Notes under the pieces: generated by a model
The model's input: only the letters and a program-made list of their open reading frames with translations
Databases searched by the model: none
Told to the model about the DNA's origin: nothing
In this document: piece after piece, positions 5,099 to 5,529 of the stretch
Numbering within the stretch: the first letter of the stretch is position 1
Layout of the letters: the number at the start of each line of letters is the position of its first letter
Program-made: the position numbers and the translations under genes
NCBI GenBank assembly: GCA_030150795.1
Contig: JASLFF010000539.1
Location: 1 to 5,529, forward strand
Direction: 5' to 3'
Length of the DNA: 5,529 nucleotides
From: Terriglobales bacterium
Lineage (GTDB): Bacteria; Acidobacteriota; Terriglobia; Terriglobales; Gp1-AA117

Positions 5099-5529
5099 AT
5101 GCAGAAGCCAACGATACTCATCGCTGACGATCATACGATGATAGTTGATGCCTTTCGAAAACTGCTGGAACCCAATTATGAAATTGTGGGTACCGTGGCG
5201 GACGGGTTGGCCCTTTTGGAGACAGCACCTCTACTAAAGCCGAGCGTTGTGATTATCGACATCGGCATGCCGCGCTTGAATGGACTGGCAGCCGCTCAAC
5301 GACTGAAGCAAATCATACCAAAGACCAAGATCATCTATGTAACCATGAACGAAGATGGTGATCTGGCATCCGAAGCGCTTCGGCTTGTAGCATCAGCTTA
5401 CCTTCTGAAAAGCTCTGCCGGATCTGAATTGTTGAAGGCACTCCACGAGACATTGCGCGGAGGGACGTATGTGACCCCGCTCATTAAACAGGCGATGGAA
5501 GAGTCATTCATTCGTTCTCCTGCTCCTAA
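5099..5529 (+). CDS. Response regulator, NarL/FixJ-like, 3' end cut by the window
   Basis: The frame is open from ATG 5099 to the window end (143 complete codons plus two bases). The final TAA of the window is out of frame, so the gene continues. Residues 1-126 are a receiver domain: acidic pair Asp10-Asp11 (ILIADDH), phospho-acceptor Asp54 (VVIIDIGMP), Thr82 (IYVTMNED), aromatic switch Tyr101 and Lys104 (AYLLKSS), then the last helix and GGTYVTPLI. This style of receiver usually leads into a linker and a LuxR-type HTH, and residues 127-143 look like that linker, so it is probably a DNA-binding transcription regulator. The start is supported by AGGGGGAG just upstream. It is divergent from the stand-alone receiver gene, with an FNR-type palindrome 78 bases before the start. 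The kinase is not in view. The output domain is inferred, not seen. Confidence 0.88.
   Translation, partial: MQKPTILIADDHTMIVDAFRKLLEPNYEIVGTVADGLALLETAPLLKPSVVIIDIGMPRLNGLAAAQRLKQIIPKTKIIYVTMNEDGDLASEALRLVASAYLLKSSAGSELLKALHETLRGGTYVTPLIKQAMEESFIRSPAP

Noticed and set aside
5527..5529. TAA at the window end as the stop of the plus-strand regulator
   Set aside because: It is out of frame; the frame reads CCT AA and runs on past the window.

Overview
The window looks like chromosomal DNA of a Gram-negative soil-type bacterium. Acidobacteriota (Terriglobia-like) is my best guess. The clues are an exported beta-barrel protein ending in Phe, two short exported proteins of the DUF3300 and DUF2950 families side by side, and NarL-type receiver domains in the style common in that phylum. 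This is inference from protein style; no rRNA or marker gene is present.

Left part (1-2440, minus strand). A DUF3300 gene (1172-2440) is followed 37 bases later by a DUF2950 gene (163-1134). Both have signal peptides and good Shine-Dalgarno sites, so they read as a two-gene operon for exported envelope proteins of unknown function. Beyond the DUF2950 stop lie two small hairpins, a 14-base palindrome, and the probable first 39 codons of another minus-strand gene that leaves the window at base 1.

Middle (2441-4187). A 603-base stretch without a convincing gene separates the operon from a minus-strand outer-membrane beta-barrel gene (3044-3730). Upstream of that gene, up to 4187, is a non-coding stretch with several inverted repeats. 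These may form the structured 3' end of the next gene's transcript or be degenerate repeat elements.

Right part (4188-5529). Two response-regulator genes point away from each other across a 527-base AT-rich gap. The minus-strand one (4188-4571) is a stand-alone receiver domain. The plus-strand one (5099 to beyond 5529) is a receiver whose C-terminal part, probably a LuxR/NarL-type DNA-binding domain, is cut off by the window. The gap holds a perfect 14-base palindrome of the CRP/FNR operator type (TTGAC-N4-GTCAA), 78 bases before the plus-strand start codon.

No tRNA, rRNA, CRISPR array, transposase or integrase was seen. I found no clearly new multi-gene system. The most useful leads are the uncharacterised DUF3300-DUF2950 pair, the receiver with an altered switch residue, and the FNR-like palindrome between the two regulators.
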